A DNA stretch of 64,000 bases from Streptomyces tendae (lineage in GTDB: Bacteria > Actinomycetota > Actinomycetes > Streptomycetales > Streptomycetaceae): contig NZ_BMUY01000006.1 in assembly GCF_014650435.1 (NCBI RefSeq), positions 124,001 to 188,000 of the forward strand, in the 5' to 3' direction. This document shows positions 1 through 9,084 of this stretch, piece after piece; the first letter of the stretch is position 1; each line of letters begins with the position of its first letter. A model generated the notes under the pieces. That model was not told the DNA's origin and did no database searches. It saw nothing but the letters and a program-made list of their open reading frames with translations. A program made the translations under genes and the position numbers.

Positions 1-3000
1 AGGATTTGTTTGGTGAGTTCTTCGGCCGCTTCGGTGTACAGGTCCGCGAGGGCGTCGCAGCCCTGCTGGCGAAGCATGTAGTCGGCGCGGTACAGACGGT
101 AGGCGGGGCGGACGGGCAGGTACTTGTCGACGAACGCGCCGGCACCGCCGTTCTGGCCGGTGAGCGCGTTGTAGGCGTCTCCGAGAAAGACGAAGGGGGA
201 CTTTAGGCCCTCGACGAAGCCGTCGCCGAAGATACTCGCCGCCTCGCCGAGGCTGTCGACGCGATCGTTGTTCGGGTCGTCGGGAGACAGACCGCTGGGA
301 TCCGTCAGGAGGGAAGGGACGTTGTCCGCGTATGCGTACGGTGACACATACGGTGTCGACAAGGAGCGAGTTGCCGGGTCGGGCCGGGCGAAGCGGCCAG
401 TGATGGGGTCGTACTGGCGGGCGTGCAGGTCGAGGTTGCCGGTGGTGGTCTCGTAGCGGGCGCCGGTGTAGGAAGGGGTGCTCGCGGGAGCCCCGTCGGT
501 GACGGTGTCCAGAGTGCGGGTGCCGTACGGGTCGTAGGCCCAGCGCTGGTGGAGGGTGCCGGAGCTGTCGGTGACGTCGACTGGGGAGCCCTGGGTGTCG
601 TGGTGGTAGTAGTAGACGGCGCCGGCGCCGGTCTCTGTCGACTCCGGCTGCCCCAGCGGGTCGTACCGGTACGTCTGCGCGATGCCCAGTCCGCTGGACT
701 CCGAGGCCAGCAGGGGCAGGGGGGCGTTGGGGTCCCACTGGTAGCGGTTGGTTGTCGTGCCGTTCTTGGCGACGGCGACCTGGTTGCCACTGGCATCGTG
801 GTCGTAGGTGTAGCTCGCTCCGGCGATCGTGGCGGCGGAGATCTGCCCGGCCAGGTCGTAGGTGTAGGTGTCGGGGCCCTTCTTGGTCTGGTTGCCCTCG
901 GTGTCGTAGCCGTATGCGGTGGTCGTGGTGCCGGTGGTGGTGGAGGTGAGCTGGTCGGCGGCGTCGTAGGTGTAGCCGGTGGACGTGTCGCCCAGGGTGG
1001 AGGTGAGGCGGTTGCCGACCTTGTCGTAGGTGTAGGACGTGGCGCGGCCGGAGGCGCATCCGGCGGTTCCGGGTTGTGGGAAGCACCCGGTGGTGAGGCG
1101 GCCGGCGGTGTCGTAGGTCAGGTCGTAGCCGCCGGTGCCGACACCGGCCCGGGTGATGTTCACGTGGGTGGGCAGACCGGCCGCGGAGAGGGTGAGCGTG
1201 GTCTTGGTGACCGTGGCGCCCTGTTTGGCGGAGGTGACGGCGGTGAGGCGGCCCGCGCCGTCGTAGCCGCGTTCCTCCGTCTCCGTGTTGGGCAGCGCGG
1301 ACCGGGTGAGGTGCGCGGCCGGGTCCCAGGTGTAGGTGGTGGTCTCGCCGTCGGCCGTCGTCGTGGCGGTGCGGCCGTCGTCGTCGTAGGTGTACGCGAC
1401 GGAGCCGCCGCTGTGGGTGCGGGTGAGTATCTGTCCGGCGGCGTCGTAGGTGTAGGCGAAGTGGCGGGTCTTGGTGAGGTTGCCGACGGAGTCGTAGACG
1501 AAGTCTTCGGAGATCTTCGAGTTGGCGCGCGCGGTCATGCGACCCGCGTCGTTGTAACCGAAGGTCACGTCCGGTGTGGTGCCCGCGTAGTCGATCTCGG
1601 TGAGCAGGCCGCGCGGGTCGTGGGTGTAGTCGGTGGATCCGCGGGGTGTGGTCTTGCGGGTGAGGTTGCCGTCGGCGTCGTAGCCGTAGCTGGTCTCCCG
1701 CTCCAGCGGGTCGGCGACCGAGGTGAGGCGATGGGCCGCGTCGTAGCCGTACGTGGTGACGTGGCCGTTCGCGTCGGTGCGGGCGGTGACGTTGCCAGCC
1801 GTGTCGTGCTCGTATGTGGTGACCGCGCCGCCGGGAGCCGTGACCTCGGTCAGCCGGTCCAGGTCGTCGTAGCCGTAGACGGTGGCACGCTCGTCCGCGT
1901 CCGTCTGCTTGACGACGTTGTTCACCGCGTCGTAAGTGGTGGTGGTCACGCCGTCGAGCGGGTCGGTGACCGTGGTGGGGTTGCCCGCCCGGTCGTACCC
2001 GTAGGCGGTCGTGTACTCGGCAGGGTCGGCGCCGGTGGCGTTGCCGCGCGGGTCGACCGCGGTGACCTGACGGCCGTCGGCGTCGTAGGTCCAGCTCGCC
2101 TTGTGGCCGAGCGGGGAGGTATGGCTGAGCAGGTTGCCGTCGGCGTCGTAGGCGTAGGAGGTGGTCTTGCCGAGCTGGTTGGTGCTGCTGGTGAGCCGGT
2201 TGTTCTTGTCGTAGACGGATGTGACCGTCTCGCCCGCGGCGTCGGTGACCTTGGTGACGTTGTCGTTGGCGTCGTAGGTGTAGCCAGTGGTGTGGCCCAG
2301 CGGGTCGGTGACCACGAGGGGACGGTTGATCGCGTCGTAGGTCGTGGTGGAGGACGCGCCGGTCGGACCGGTCACCTCGGTGGTGTTGCCGGCCGCGTCA
2401 TAGGCGTAGCTGGTGGTGTAGCCGGCCGGTTCGGCGCCGTCGGCGTTTCCGCGTGGCGAGACGCGGCTCAGCAGGCGGCCCACTTTGTCGTATGTGTAGG
2501 TGGTCCTGCCGCCGGTCGCGTCGGTCTCGGAGGACAGGCGTCCGCTCGCGTCGTAGGTGCGGGTGACGTAGTTCCCCGCCGGCTCGGTGGTCCGGGTCAG
2601 GTGGCCGGCGTCGTCGTAGGCGAACGTCGTGGTCTCGCCTGCCGGGTTGGTGGCCGACACCAGCTGCTCGGCACCGCTGTACTCGTAGGCCGTCGTGCGG
2701 CCCAGGGCATCCGTGGCCGAGCTGAGCAGCCCGCGGCCGTCGTAGGCGTACGCCGTGGTGTGGGCGCCCGGATCGGCTCCCGCGGCGTTGCCGCGCGGGT
2801 CTGTCTTGGACAGGATCCGACCGGCGTCGTCGTAGGTGAACGTCGTCTTCTCGCCGAGCGGGGTGGTGACCGACGTCCGGTTGCCTGCCGCGTCGTAGCC
2901 GTAGGTGGTGACCTTGCCGCGCGGGGTCGTTACTGATTCCAGTGAGCCGAGCGCGGTGTATGTGTACCCGGTCTTGCCGCCCAGCGGATCCGTCGTCGAC

Positions 3001-4853
3001 GTCAGCTGGTTGGACGTGTTGTAGGTGTAGGTGGTCTTGTTGCCGCGGCCGTCGGTGTGGCTGGTGATGTTGCCCGCGCCGTCGTAGGTCCAGCTCTCCG
3101 CGTAGCCGAGGGCGGAGGGGGCGCTGCGGGTGAGCATCCGCCCGGCGCTGTCGTAGGTCATCTGCGTGGTGTTGCCGCGCTGGTCGGTGATGGCGACGGG
3201 ACGCAGACGGCGGTCGTAGTCATAGGTGACGCTCTTGCCGTACGGGTCGATCGTCTCCATCAGGACGTTGCCTGCGTACACGTCCGTCCACACGCCGCCG
3301 TCCGGCGCCGTGGTGTGGGACTCGCTCTTGCCGTCCCAGGTGAAGGTGGTGGTCATGCCGTTCTGGTCGGTCTGGGACGCGATGCGGCCCGACGTGTCGT
3401 AGACGTTGGTGACCTTGCCGCCCGCAGGGTCGGTGTAGGAGGACAGGCGCTTGCTCGCGTCGTAGGCGTACGACGACGTCCGGCCAGCCGGGTCGGTCAC
3501 CGAGGTCAGCAGACCGCCGGTGTACCCGTACGACACCGATGTGCCGTCGGGCAGGCCCACGTTCGAGAGCAGTCCGTCGGTGCCGGGCGTGAAGGTGGTG
3601 GTGCGTCCGGCGGCGTCCTTGACGGAGACGAGTTGGCCGGACTCGTAGATCAGGGCCAGGCCCTGGCCGGCCTTGTCGGTCACGGAGGTGAGCTGGCCGC
3701 TGCTGTCGAAGATCCGTCCGATGTGGTCCGGTGTGGTGATCGTGTACGTGTTCGTACCCTTGACGAGCTTGGCCGCCGAGCCCGCCGGGCCGGTGTACGA
3801 GCCGTCACCGTTCTGCGTGAACACGAACGACGCGCCGTCGTCCGTCCGGTAGGTCACCTTTCCCGTCGCGAGGGTCAGCTTGGCGTCGAACGGGGTGGCC
3901 CAGCCGCGTCCCAGCAGGCCGACGGCGCTTGAGTCGGAGCGGTAGGTGCGTTCCAAGGCCAGGGGCACGCCGGGGCTCACCAAGGAGGCGTCGGTGAGTT
4001 GCTCGAAGAACATGCCGGTGGCCGTGTTGACCGGGTCTGCGCGGTGCGCCTGCGCGTAGCAGGTGCAGATCCCCGCCTGGGCCCCGGGGATGACCGGCGT
4101 GTAGAACGCCTCCACCAACGGCGAGGTGGTACCGCCCGGGCTCGACGTCCCGTCGGCGCTGTTGAGGAAGACCCAGGCGTAGTACTCCTTGCCGTCCTCG
4201 AGGATGCCGCCCAGCGCGCTGCCGGCCCACCAGAAGCACTGGTCCGCGGGGTAGGAGTTGCTCGACCACCAGTCGTAGCACCAGGCACCCGTGTCCGGAG
4301 TGTCACCGCTGGGATCGTCCGTCGACTTCTTGATCTCCTGCTGGACGACGGGGTATCCGCTCTCGTCCAGGACGTACAGCCACATTCCGGTGTATGACGA
4401 TCCCTGCTTGGGCAGTTTCACCTGTCCACCGATCGACAGCATCCCCGGATAGGCGGTGGCCCAGGACGACACCCAAGTGGGGTTTTCGGCCGCCGCGGCG
4501 AGGGGCTGCAGTGACACGCTCGACTGGGCGGCCGGTCCACGGTCGACGTGGTTTGTGTCCGGCGGGCTGTGGCGTTCACCCTTGGGTGTCCGCTCCGGGG
4601 CGTTCATGTAGTCACGCATCGGCGATCGTTCGTGCCGGTCCTCGGCGACCTGCTTGCGGCGTTCGGCCAGCGTCATGGCCTTGGGGGGCTTGGGCAGGTC
4701 GTCGGCTGTCCGGGCCGGCTGGTGATCGATGGCCCCGGTGGCCGGTGTGTGGGGCCGGTCCCGGGGCGAGGCCCAGGAGGGCGTGCCCCCCGCTGTGGTC
4801 AGGAGAGCCAGGGCCAGCACGGCCGTGACGAGTCTTCGCGCTTGTGTGCGCAC
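1..4853 (-). CDS. Secreted RHS/YD-repeat protein (partial, 3' end outside window)
   Basis: The gene reads leftwards from a GTG at 4853, preceded by AGGTGA, and is open to base 3, so about 1617 codons are visible and the C-terminus is missing. The first 30 residues look like a signal peptide (VRTQARR, then a Leu/Ala core, then SWAS). A unique beta-rich region of about 250 residues follows, then a DUF6531-like entry (HRADPVNTATG) at about residue 280. Dozens of YD repeats of the type YDxxG fill about 4.0-0.5 kb. The core ends with YDPITGRFARPDPATR and LLTDPSGL, the usual border of RHS proteins, followed by about 95 residues of variable tip. RHS cores form a hollow shell that carries a C-terminal toxin. 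Here the toxin itself is probably beyond the left edge, so its activity is unknown. The family call is firm; the toxin role is inference. Confidence 0.9.
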   Translation of the reverse strand, partial: MRTQARRLVTAVLALALLTTAGGTPSWASPRDRPHTPATGAIDHQPARTADDLPKPPKAMTLAERRKQVAEDRHERSPMRDYMNAPERTPKGERHSPPDTNHVDRGPAAQSSVSLQPLAAAAENPTWVSSWATAYPGMLSIGGQVKLPKQGSSYTGMWLYVLDESGYPVVQQEIKKSTDDPSGDTPDTGAWCYDWWSSNSYPADQCFWWAGSALGGILEDGKEYYAWVFLNSADGTSSPGGTTSPLVEAFYTPVIPGAQAGICTCYAQAHRADPVNTATGMFFEQLTDASLVSPGVPLALERTYRSDSSAVGLLGRGWATPFDAKLTLATGKVTYRTDDGASFVFTQNGDGSYTGPAGSAAKLVKGTNTYTITTPDHIGRIFDSSGQLTSVTDKAGQGLALIYESGQLVSVKDAAGRTTTFTPGTDGLLSNVGLPDGTSVSYGYTGGLLTSVTDPAGRTSSYAYDASKRLSSYTDPAGGKVTNVYDTSGRIASQTDQNGMTTTFTWDGKSESHTTAPDGGVWTDVYAGNVLMETIDPYGKSVTYDYDRRLRPVAITDQRGNTTQMTYDSAGRMLTRSAPSALGYAESWTYDGAGNITSHTDGRGNKTTYTYNTSNQLTSTTDPLGGKTGYTYTALGSLESVTTPRGKVTTYGYDAAGNRTSVTTPLGEKTTFTYDDAGRILSKTDPRGNAAGADPGAHTTAYAYDGRGLLSSATDALGRTTAYEYSGAEQLVSATNPAGETTTFAYDDAGHLTRTTEPAGNYVTRTYDASGRLSSETDATGGRTTYTYDKVGRLLSRVSPRGNADGAEPAGYTTSYAYDAAGNTTEVTGPTGASSTTTYDAINRPLVVTDPLGHTTGYTYDANDNVTKVTDAAGETVTSVYDKNNRLTSSTNQLGKTTSYAYDADGNLLSHTSPLGHKASWTYDADGRQVTAVDPRGNATGADPAEYTTAYGYDRAGNPTTVTDPLDGVTTTTYDAVNNVVKQTDADERATVYGYDDLDRLTEVTAPGGAVTTYEHDTAGNVTARTDANGHVTTYGYDAAHRLTSVADPLERETSYGYDADGNLTRKTTPRGSTDYTHDPRGLLTEIDYAGTTPDVTFGYNDAGRMTARANSKISEDFVYDSVGNLTKTRHFAYTYDAAGQILTRTHSGGSVAYTYDDDGRTATTTADGETTTYTWDPAAHLTRSALPNTETEERGYDGAGRLTAVTSAKQGATVTKTTLTLSAAGLPTHVNITRAGVGTGGYDLTYDTAGRLTTGCFPQPGTAGCASGRATSYTYDKVGNRLTSTLGDTSTGYTYDAADQLTSTTTGTTTTAYGYDTEGNQTKKGPDTYTYDLAGQISAATIAGASYTYDHDASGNQVAVAKNGTTTNRYQWDPNAPLPLLASESSGLGIAQTYRYDPLGQPESTETGAGAVYYYHHDTQGSPVDVTDSSGTLHQRWAYDPYGTRTLDTVTDGAPASTPSYTGARYETTTGNLDLHARQYDPITGRFARPDPATRSLSTPYVSPYAYADNVPSLLTDPSGLSPDDPNNDRVDSLGEAASIFGDGFVEGLKSPFVFLGDAYNALTGQNGGAGAFVDKYLPVRPAYRLYRADYMLRQQGCDALADLYTEAAEELTKQI

Positions 4854-5251
4854 AGTGCATCACCTGTGAGTCAGGAGTGAAGAGAGGTCGCGGTGATGCA
4901 TGATCAGGGGAATGCTCGAACTAACGTGCTGAGCGAATCGGGGCCGGAATGCGACGGGCTCGCACTCACCCCGAGAAAGGGGCTCCTGGCTGAGAGGACG
5001 AAGGTCAACGCCAGGTTGCTCGATTTGGCGAGAAATCGTCCGGAGCCCGAGATGGCGTGCTCGTTGACTGGGTGCGGACCTCGCCTCGGGCGGCGTTGCC
5101 GTGCTCCTCGCCCGTCAGCAGGGGGTGCCCGGGGCGTGCGGTGCGAGAGGATCCGGTGGGTCTCGACGTAGCTCCGGCTGGGCCAGGCCGGAGTTCCGTC
5201 GGGCATCCGGGCCCGTCGGCACACGTACTCCGGATCCCACCCCGCACGTTG
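4854..5251. other. Gene-free leader between the RHS gene and trkH debris
   Basis: About 400 bases lie upstream of the left RHS gene. I see no protein family in any frame. It presumably carries the RHS promoter, but I could not pick a convincing -35/-10 pair. Confidence 0.5.
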
Positions 5252-5580
5252 AGGAACGGCGGTCCGCCCGGTCACACAGACGCAGAGGTCGCGGTGCACA
5301 GGGCCGTGCCGAACCGGACGGCATATTCCTCTTCGTGGCGAGCGGGAGCGCCGACAGCACGGTGCCGACTACGACCACGGCGGCAAGGGCCACGACGACC
5401 GTGCGGGCCGAGTGGGCGGCGAACAAGGCGCGCCATGTCCGCACGAACCGTCCTGTCACCCGCTTCCTCACCGTCAACGGCTGCCCGAGAGCGCCATCGA
5501 CCCGGACCCGGGACGGCAGTCGCCCTACCTGCTTCACCTGCTCCCATCGGCCCGGCACGGCGGCCGGGGCGGACTCGCAG
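5252..5580 (-). pseudogene. Duplicated, frameshifted 5' fragment of trkH/ktrB
   Basis: On the - strand this stretch encodes pieces that match the N-terminus of the TrkH at 12.2 kb. One frame gives ALFAAHSARTVVVALA followed by VLSALPLA (compare ALFAAHPARTVVMAFA and VLLAIPLA). A second frame gives VRFGTALCTATSA (compare VTALFTATSA), and a third gives VCVTGRTAV (compare VCVTGLAVV). At least two frame changes are therefore needed to follow it. Nucleotide similarity continues upstream of the TrkH start: CGGACCCGGGACGGC here, CGGACCTGGGACGGC at about 12.26 kb, and CGGCCCGGCACGGCGG against CGGGCCCGGCACGGCGG. This is a copy of roughly 330 bp in the same orientation as trkH, not a gene. It is a decayed partial duplicate or the remains of a second trkH. 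Confidence 0.8.
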
Positions 5581-5690
5581 TTACTGTCCGCCGTCCTGGC
5601 CATACCGGGAGGGCCGGCGTACCGAAATCGGGTTGCATGCCACCGATGCCCGACTCTCCCGGCCGGGACCCGGCGGAGATCCCTCAGGTG

Positions 5691-5706
5691 TGTGATCCAC
5701 GTCACA
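5691..5706. promoter_or_regulatory. Crp-like binding site
   Basis: TGTGATCCACGTCACA fits the classical TGTGA-N6-TCACA palindrome exactly and also the relaxed Streptomyces Crp pattern GTG-N6-GNCAC. It lies 74 bp before the ATG of the oxidoreductase at 5780, a plausible place for activation or repression. Binding is inferred from sequence only. Confidence 0.5.
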
Positions 5707-5779
5707 TCCGTTGTCTGTCAGCAATCGAAGCGCTGTTCCGCTCAACCAGCGAGAGCAGGCGAACTGATAGGAGCAGCAC

Positions 5780-6985
5780 ATGAAGCACCGCATCGTCGTC
5801 CTCGGTGCCGGGTATTCCGGAGCCTACGCGGCCGGGAACCTGGCCCGTCGGCTGTCTCCCCTGGACAGCGAGATCACCGTTGTCAACGCTGAGCCGCACT
5901 TCGTCCAGCGCATGCGGCTGCACCAGCTCGCGGTCGGCCAGGAGATCAAGGCTCCCAGGCTCGCGGACGTGTTCGAGGGCACCGGCATCCGTCTGCATCT
6001 GGCCCGTGTCACCGCAGTCGACCCCGAACGCCGCGTCGTCACCGTGGCGGATGCCACAGGCGGCGGTGAGATCGGCTACGACACGCTTGTCTACGCACTC
6101 GGCAGCCACGTCGCCCACCACGGCGTCCCCGGCGTCGCGGAACACGCCTTCGACGTCGCCGCTCGCCCCTCGGCACTGCGCCTGCGTGAGCACCTGGCCG
6201 GCCTGGACAAACGCGGCGAGGCCGGGAGCGTACTGGTGGTCGGCGACGGGTTGATCGGCATCGAAACCGCCACCGAGATCGCCGAATCCCGGCCCGGGCT
6301 GTCGGTGGCATTGGTGGCACGCGGCGAGCTGGGTGCTCGCCTCTCCGGTGCCGCCCGCGGCCACCTGCGCCGGGCCTGCGACCGACTCGGCGTCACCGTC
6401 GTGGAGCACACCACCGTCGAGGCTGTTGAAGCCACGCGCGTACTGTGCGCCGACGGCACGTCCCTGGCCTCCGACGCAACCGTATGGACGGCCGGGTTCG
6501 AAGCGAGCCCCATCGCCGCCGCCGGCGGTCTCGAGGTCACCGACAACGGCCAGATCGTCGTCGATCGCACCATGCGGTCGGTCTCGCACCCGAACGTCTA
6601 CGCCATCGGCGACAGCGTCCACGTCATCGGCGACAACGGCCGTCCGCTGCCGATGTCCTGCGGATCGGCGGGCTGTACCGGACGACAGGCGATCGACGCG
6701 ATCGTGGGAAGCCTGACCGGCCGCAAGGTCGCGAAGACCAAGCTGCTCCATACCTACAACGCCATCAGTCTCGGGCGCCTGGACGGGATCCTGCAGACGG
6801 TGGACGGCGACGGGCAGGCGAAACCGAAGTGTCTGAGCGGCCGCAAGGCCGCGCTGATCAAGACGGGCATCATCAAGGGCGCATTGTGGGGATCCTCGCA
6901 CCCGACCCTCGGCCGTCCCGGCCGCAGGCGCCGCTTGGCCGCTGCTCCGGATGCCCGCCGAGGCAGCGGTCGCGCAACCGCCTAG
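5780..6985 (+). CDS. NAD(P)/FAD-dependent oxidoreductase (NDH-2-like)
   Basis: A 401-residue pyridine-nucleotide-disulfide-type oxidoreductase. The ATG at 5780 follows GATAGGAGCAGCAC, a good ribosome binding site. An N-terminal dinucleotide fold begins IVVLGAGYSGAYAA (FAD). A second fold, VVVGDGLIGIETA, lies near residue 155 (NAD(P)H), and the FAD-closing motif YAIGDS lies near residue 275. There is no CxxxxC redox disulfide, so it is closer to type II NADH dehydrogenase-like enzymes than to disulfide reductases. No membrane segment is obvious. The ECF41-type sigma gene follows within about 10 bases; ECF41 factors are typically coupled to a carboxymuconolactone decarboxylase, oxidoreductase or epimerase gene, so this is its likely target and partner. 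The substrate is unknown. Confidence 0.88.
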   Translation: MKHRIVVLGAGYSGAYAAGNLARRLSPLDSEITVVNAEPHFVQRMRLHQLAVGQEIKAPRLADVFEGTGIRLHLARVTAVDPERRVVTVADATGGGEIGYDTLVYALGSHVAHHGVPGVAEHAFDVAARPSALRLREHLAGLDKRGEAGSVLVVGDGLIGIETATEIAESRPGLSVALVARGELGARLSGAARGHLRRACDRLGVTVVEHTTVEAVEATRVLCADGTSLASDATVWTAGFEASPIAAAGGLEVTDNGQIVVDRTMRSVSHPNVYAIGDSVHVIGDNGRPLPMSCGSAGCTGRQAIDAIVGSLTGRKVAKTKLLHTYNAISLGRLDGILQTVDGDGQAKPKCLSGRKAALIKTGIIKGALWGSSHPTLGRPGRRRRLAAAPDARRGSGRATA

Positions 6986-6995
6986 GGTGGTCCAC

Positions 6996-7952
6996 GTGGA
7001 CAGCACGGCCGCTGATCGCTTCGGCACCAGCCTGTTCGAGGCCAGCCGGAACCGGCTGGCCTCCCTGGCGTACCGACTGCTGGGATCCGCAGTTGACGCC
7101 GAGGACGCCGTACAGGACGCGTTCCTGCGCTGGCAGGCCGCCGACCGGCAATTGATCAAGGTACCGGAGGCGTGGCTGACCAAGGTCGTCACCAACCTGT
7201 GCCTGGACCGCCTCCGCTCGGCACAGGCCCGCCATGAACGCGCGGTCGGCACATGGCTGCCCGAACCGCTGCTGGACGGTGACCCGATACTCGGGCCGGC
7301 CGACACGTTCGAGCAGCGCGAATCGGTTTCCCTGGCCGTGCTGACTCTCATGGAGCGTCTCTCAGCCCTCGAACGAGCGGTCTACGTCCTGCGGGAGGCG
7401 TTCTCCTGCAGTCATGCCGAGATCGCCGGGATACTGGACCTCACGGAGTCCGCGAGCCAGCAGCATCTCCACCGGGCCCGGCGTCGCATCGACGCCGGGC
7501 GCAGCGGCAGTGGCGAAGCGGTCGATCCCGCGTCCGCCCGCAGGATTGTCGAGGAGTTCCTCGCCGCCGCATCCTCGGGCCGTACCGAACGGCTGGTGGC
7601 ACTACTCACCGACGACGCGACCGCGGTCTCCGACGGGGCCGGCCTGACCAGGAAGCTGCTGCGGTACGACACCCCCCGGCGTATCGCCGCCGTCGCACGG
7701 GCCGGTTTCACTCCCACGGCTGCGAAGCGACGGTTCGCTGGCGGCGCGCTCGCCGTCCAGTACGCGCACGTCAACGGCACCCCCGCCCTCCTTTTCGTAC
7801 TCGGTGACCGGATTGTAGGCGTCGTGACGTTCGACCTCACCCACGGCAGGATCGCAACCGTGCGCGGCATCGCTGCTCCCTCCCACCTCACCCGCATCAA
7901 CGAGGCATGGCAGCGGCACGAACCGGGCATGCCGCTCATCACCCAGTGGTGA
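6996..7952 (+). CDS. ECF41-type RNA polymerase sigma factor (SigJ-like)
   Basis: A sigma-70 family factor with region 2 (LAYRLLGSAVDAEDAVQD), region 4 (LSALERAVYVLREAFSCS) and a SnoaL-like C-terminal extension of about 130 residues (about 185-315), the ECF41 architecture in which the extension acts as a built-in regulator instead of a separate anti-sigma factor. The family's WLPEPL motif between regions 2 and 4 is present. The motifs I recall from the C-terminal extension (DGGGK, NPDKL) are altered, to DGAGLTRK and APSHL. I chose GTG 6996 because TAGGGTGG lies just upstream and the protein then begins VDSTAADRFG, matching the usual family start; GTG 6987 and ATG 6951 (overlapping the upstream gene) are alternatives. 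It is likely co-transcribed with, or linked in regulation to, the oxidoreductase gene. Confidence 0.9.
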   Translation: MDSTAADRFGTSLFEASRNRLASLAYRLLGSAVDAEDAVQDAFLRWQAADRQLIKVPEAWLTKVVTNLCLDRLRSAQARHERAVGTWLPEPLLDGDPILGPADTFEQRESVSLAVLTLMERLSALERAVYVLREAFSCSHAEIAGILDLTESASQQHLHRARRRIDAGRSGSGEAVDPASARRIVEEFLAAASSGRTERLVALLTDDATAVSDGAGLTRKLLRYDTPRRIAAVARAGFTPTAAKRRFAGGALAVQYAHVNGTPALLFVLGDRIVGVVTFDLTHGRIATVRGIAAPSHLTRINEAWQRHEPGMPLITQW

Positions 7953-7957
7953 ACGAC

Positions 7958-7994
7958 CGCGCGTTTCAAAGCGGACGTCGATGAAACACGCGCG
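7958..7994. terminator. Stem-loop after the sigma gene
   Basis: CGCGCGTTTCA pairs with TGAAA-CA-CGCGCG (a 2-nt bulge), about 5 bp after the stop at 7952. There is no U-tract, as is usual in Streptomyces. It sits between two convergent genes and may serve both. Confidence 0.5.
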
Positions 7995-8049
7995 AGGTTG
8001 AAGGCGGCGGCTGGACGAGTGATGAGTGCACCGGTCCCGTCGTGAGTCC

Positions 8050-8490
8050 TCAGTTGAGCTGCTCGGCCAGCCCAACGATGATGCCCTCCGGCCCGCGGAC
8101 GTAGCAGAGCCGGTAGCTGTCCTCGTACTGTGCCAGTTCGCCGACGAGTTCTGCGCCGTGAGTGCGCAGGCGGGCAACGGTGCCCTCGATGTCGTCGACG
8201 GCGAACATGACGCGATGCGTACCCAGAACGTTGTGCGGCTGTTTGCGCGGTCCGGGACTGATCGACGCAGGGCTGTAGTACTTCGCCAGTTCGATTCGGC
8301 TGTGCCTGTCCGGGGTCCGGAGCATCGCGATGCCGCAACGGACGCCGTCGAGTCCGGTGCACTGGTCAGCAACGAGGCCGCCGACCTCCGCCTGGCCCTC
8401 CAGCTCCATGCCAAGTTCCACGAAGAACGCGATGGCGGCATCCATGTCCTCGACCACGATGCCGACGTTGTCCATCCGCTGAATCGTCAT
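8050..8490 (-). CDS. VOC family protein (glyoxalase/bleomycin resistance fold)
   Basis: A 146-residue protein with two beta-alpha-beta-beta-beta modules. The first begins MTIQRMDNVGIVVEDMDAAI, with FFVELGMELEG after it; the second contains HRVMFAVDDIEGTVARL and ends YVRGPEGIIVGLAEQL. The start at 8490 is chosen because GGGAGAGGACAGC precedes it; a longer frame to 8565 lacks homology. VOC proteins bind metals or small hydrophobic ligands and include lyases, isomerases, dioxygenases and drug-binding proteins; nothing here identifies the ligand. It is transcribed toward the sigma gene and has no operon partner. Confidence 0.85.
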   Translation of the reverse strand: MTIQRMDNVGIVVEDMDAAIAFFVELGMELEGQAEVGGLVADQCTGLDGVRCGIAMLRTPDRHSRIELAKYYSPASISPGPRKQPHNVLGTHRVMFAVDDIEGTVARLRTHGAELVGELAQYEDSYRLCYVRGPEGIIVGLAEQLN

Positions 8491-9084
8491 GCTGTCCTCT
8501 CCCGTCTCGTCATACTCTGCAATCGCTGTACTTCTGGGACGTAGCTGGTGGCGCGCCCTCGACATGCTCCGTCACGAATCTGGTTCCGCTCAGCTCAACA
8601 TGCAGCTCGGCGTGCCAGGGCGAGACCATGACCCCTACGGATGGCCGTGCCAGACGGCTGCACAGGGTGCCTTGCCGAGTGGGGGAGGGGGCGTTGTCTT
8701 CGTAGATCTTCTGCGCCGCGCCGACGACCTGACGGGCATACCGCGAATAGAGGCAGCCGGTCCAGGCTCAGCGTTCACCGCTGCCGACCTCCTGGGTGCC
8801 GTCCCGGACGGGGAGTTCGAGGAGGCGATGGTGAGCTGACGGGGCTGGGTAGGCAGTGGGAGCCCCTTCACGCGGTTCGAGCATTGCGGCGCGAACTCAC
8901 GGGGGGCGGATACTTCGCGGGCTTCTTGGAAGGCGTAGATCCGGTTCCGCGTCAGCCTTGACGACGAGCGAAGTGTGCGGGCCGGGATTCAGCGGAGTGT
9001 GCCTGCCACGACGGGTATGAGAGCACTCTCCGTCGTCCAGCGCGATAACTGGGAGTACAGCTTGCCCGGAATTCCTGAACCCCT
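8491..9084. other. About 600 bp without a recognisable gene
   Basis: Short open frames exist on both strands (for example one ending GGGYFAGFLEGVDPVPRQP at 8961), but none has family features, a good ribosome site or consistent codon bias through its length. It looks like eroded coding DNA between the VOC gene and the MarR fragment. Confidence 0.5.

Noticed and set aside
423..2936. Long + strand open frame of 837 codons
   Set aside because: Shadow of the RHS gene on the - strand; Val/Gly-rich low-complexity product with no motif, while the opposite strand gives continuous YD repeats.
5700..5730. CGTCACA as an ECF41 -35 element for the 5780 gene
   Set aside because: Resembles TGTCACA, but no CGTC is found at the expected 16 bp spacing; the same bases fit the Crp palindrome better.
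5101..5892. + strand frame overlapping the oxidoreductase start
   Set aside because: No homology; it crosses the trkH debris and the Crp-like site, and the true gene at 5780 is in another frame.
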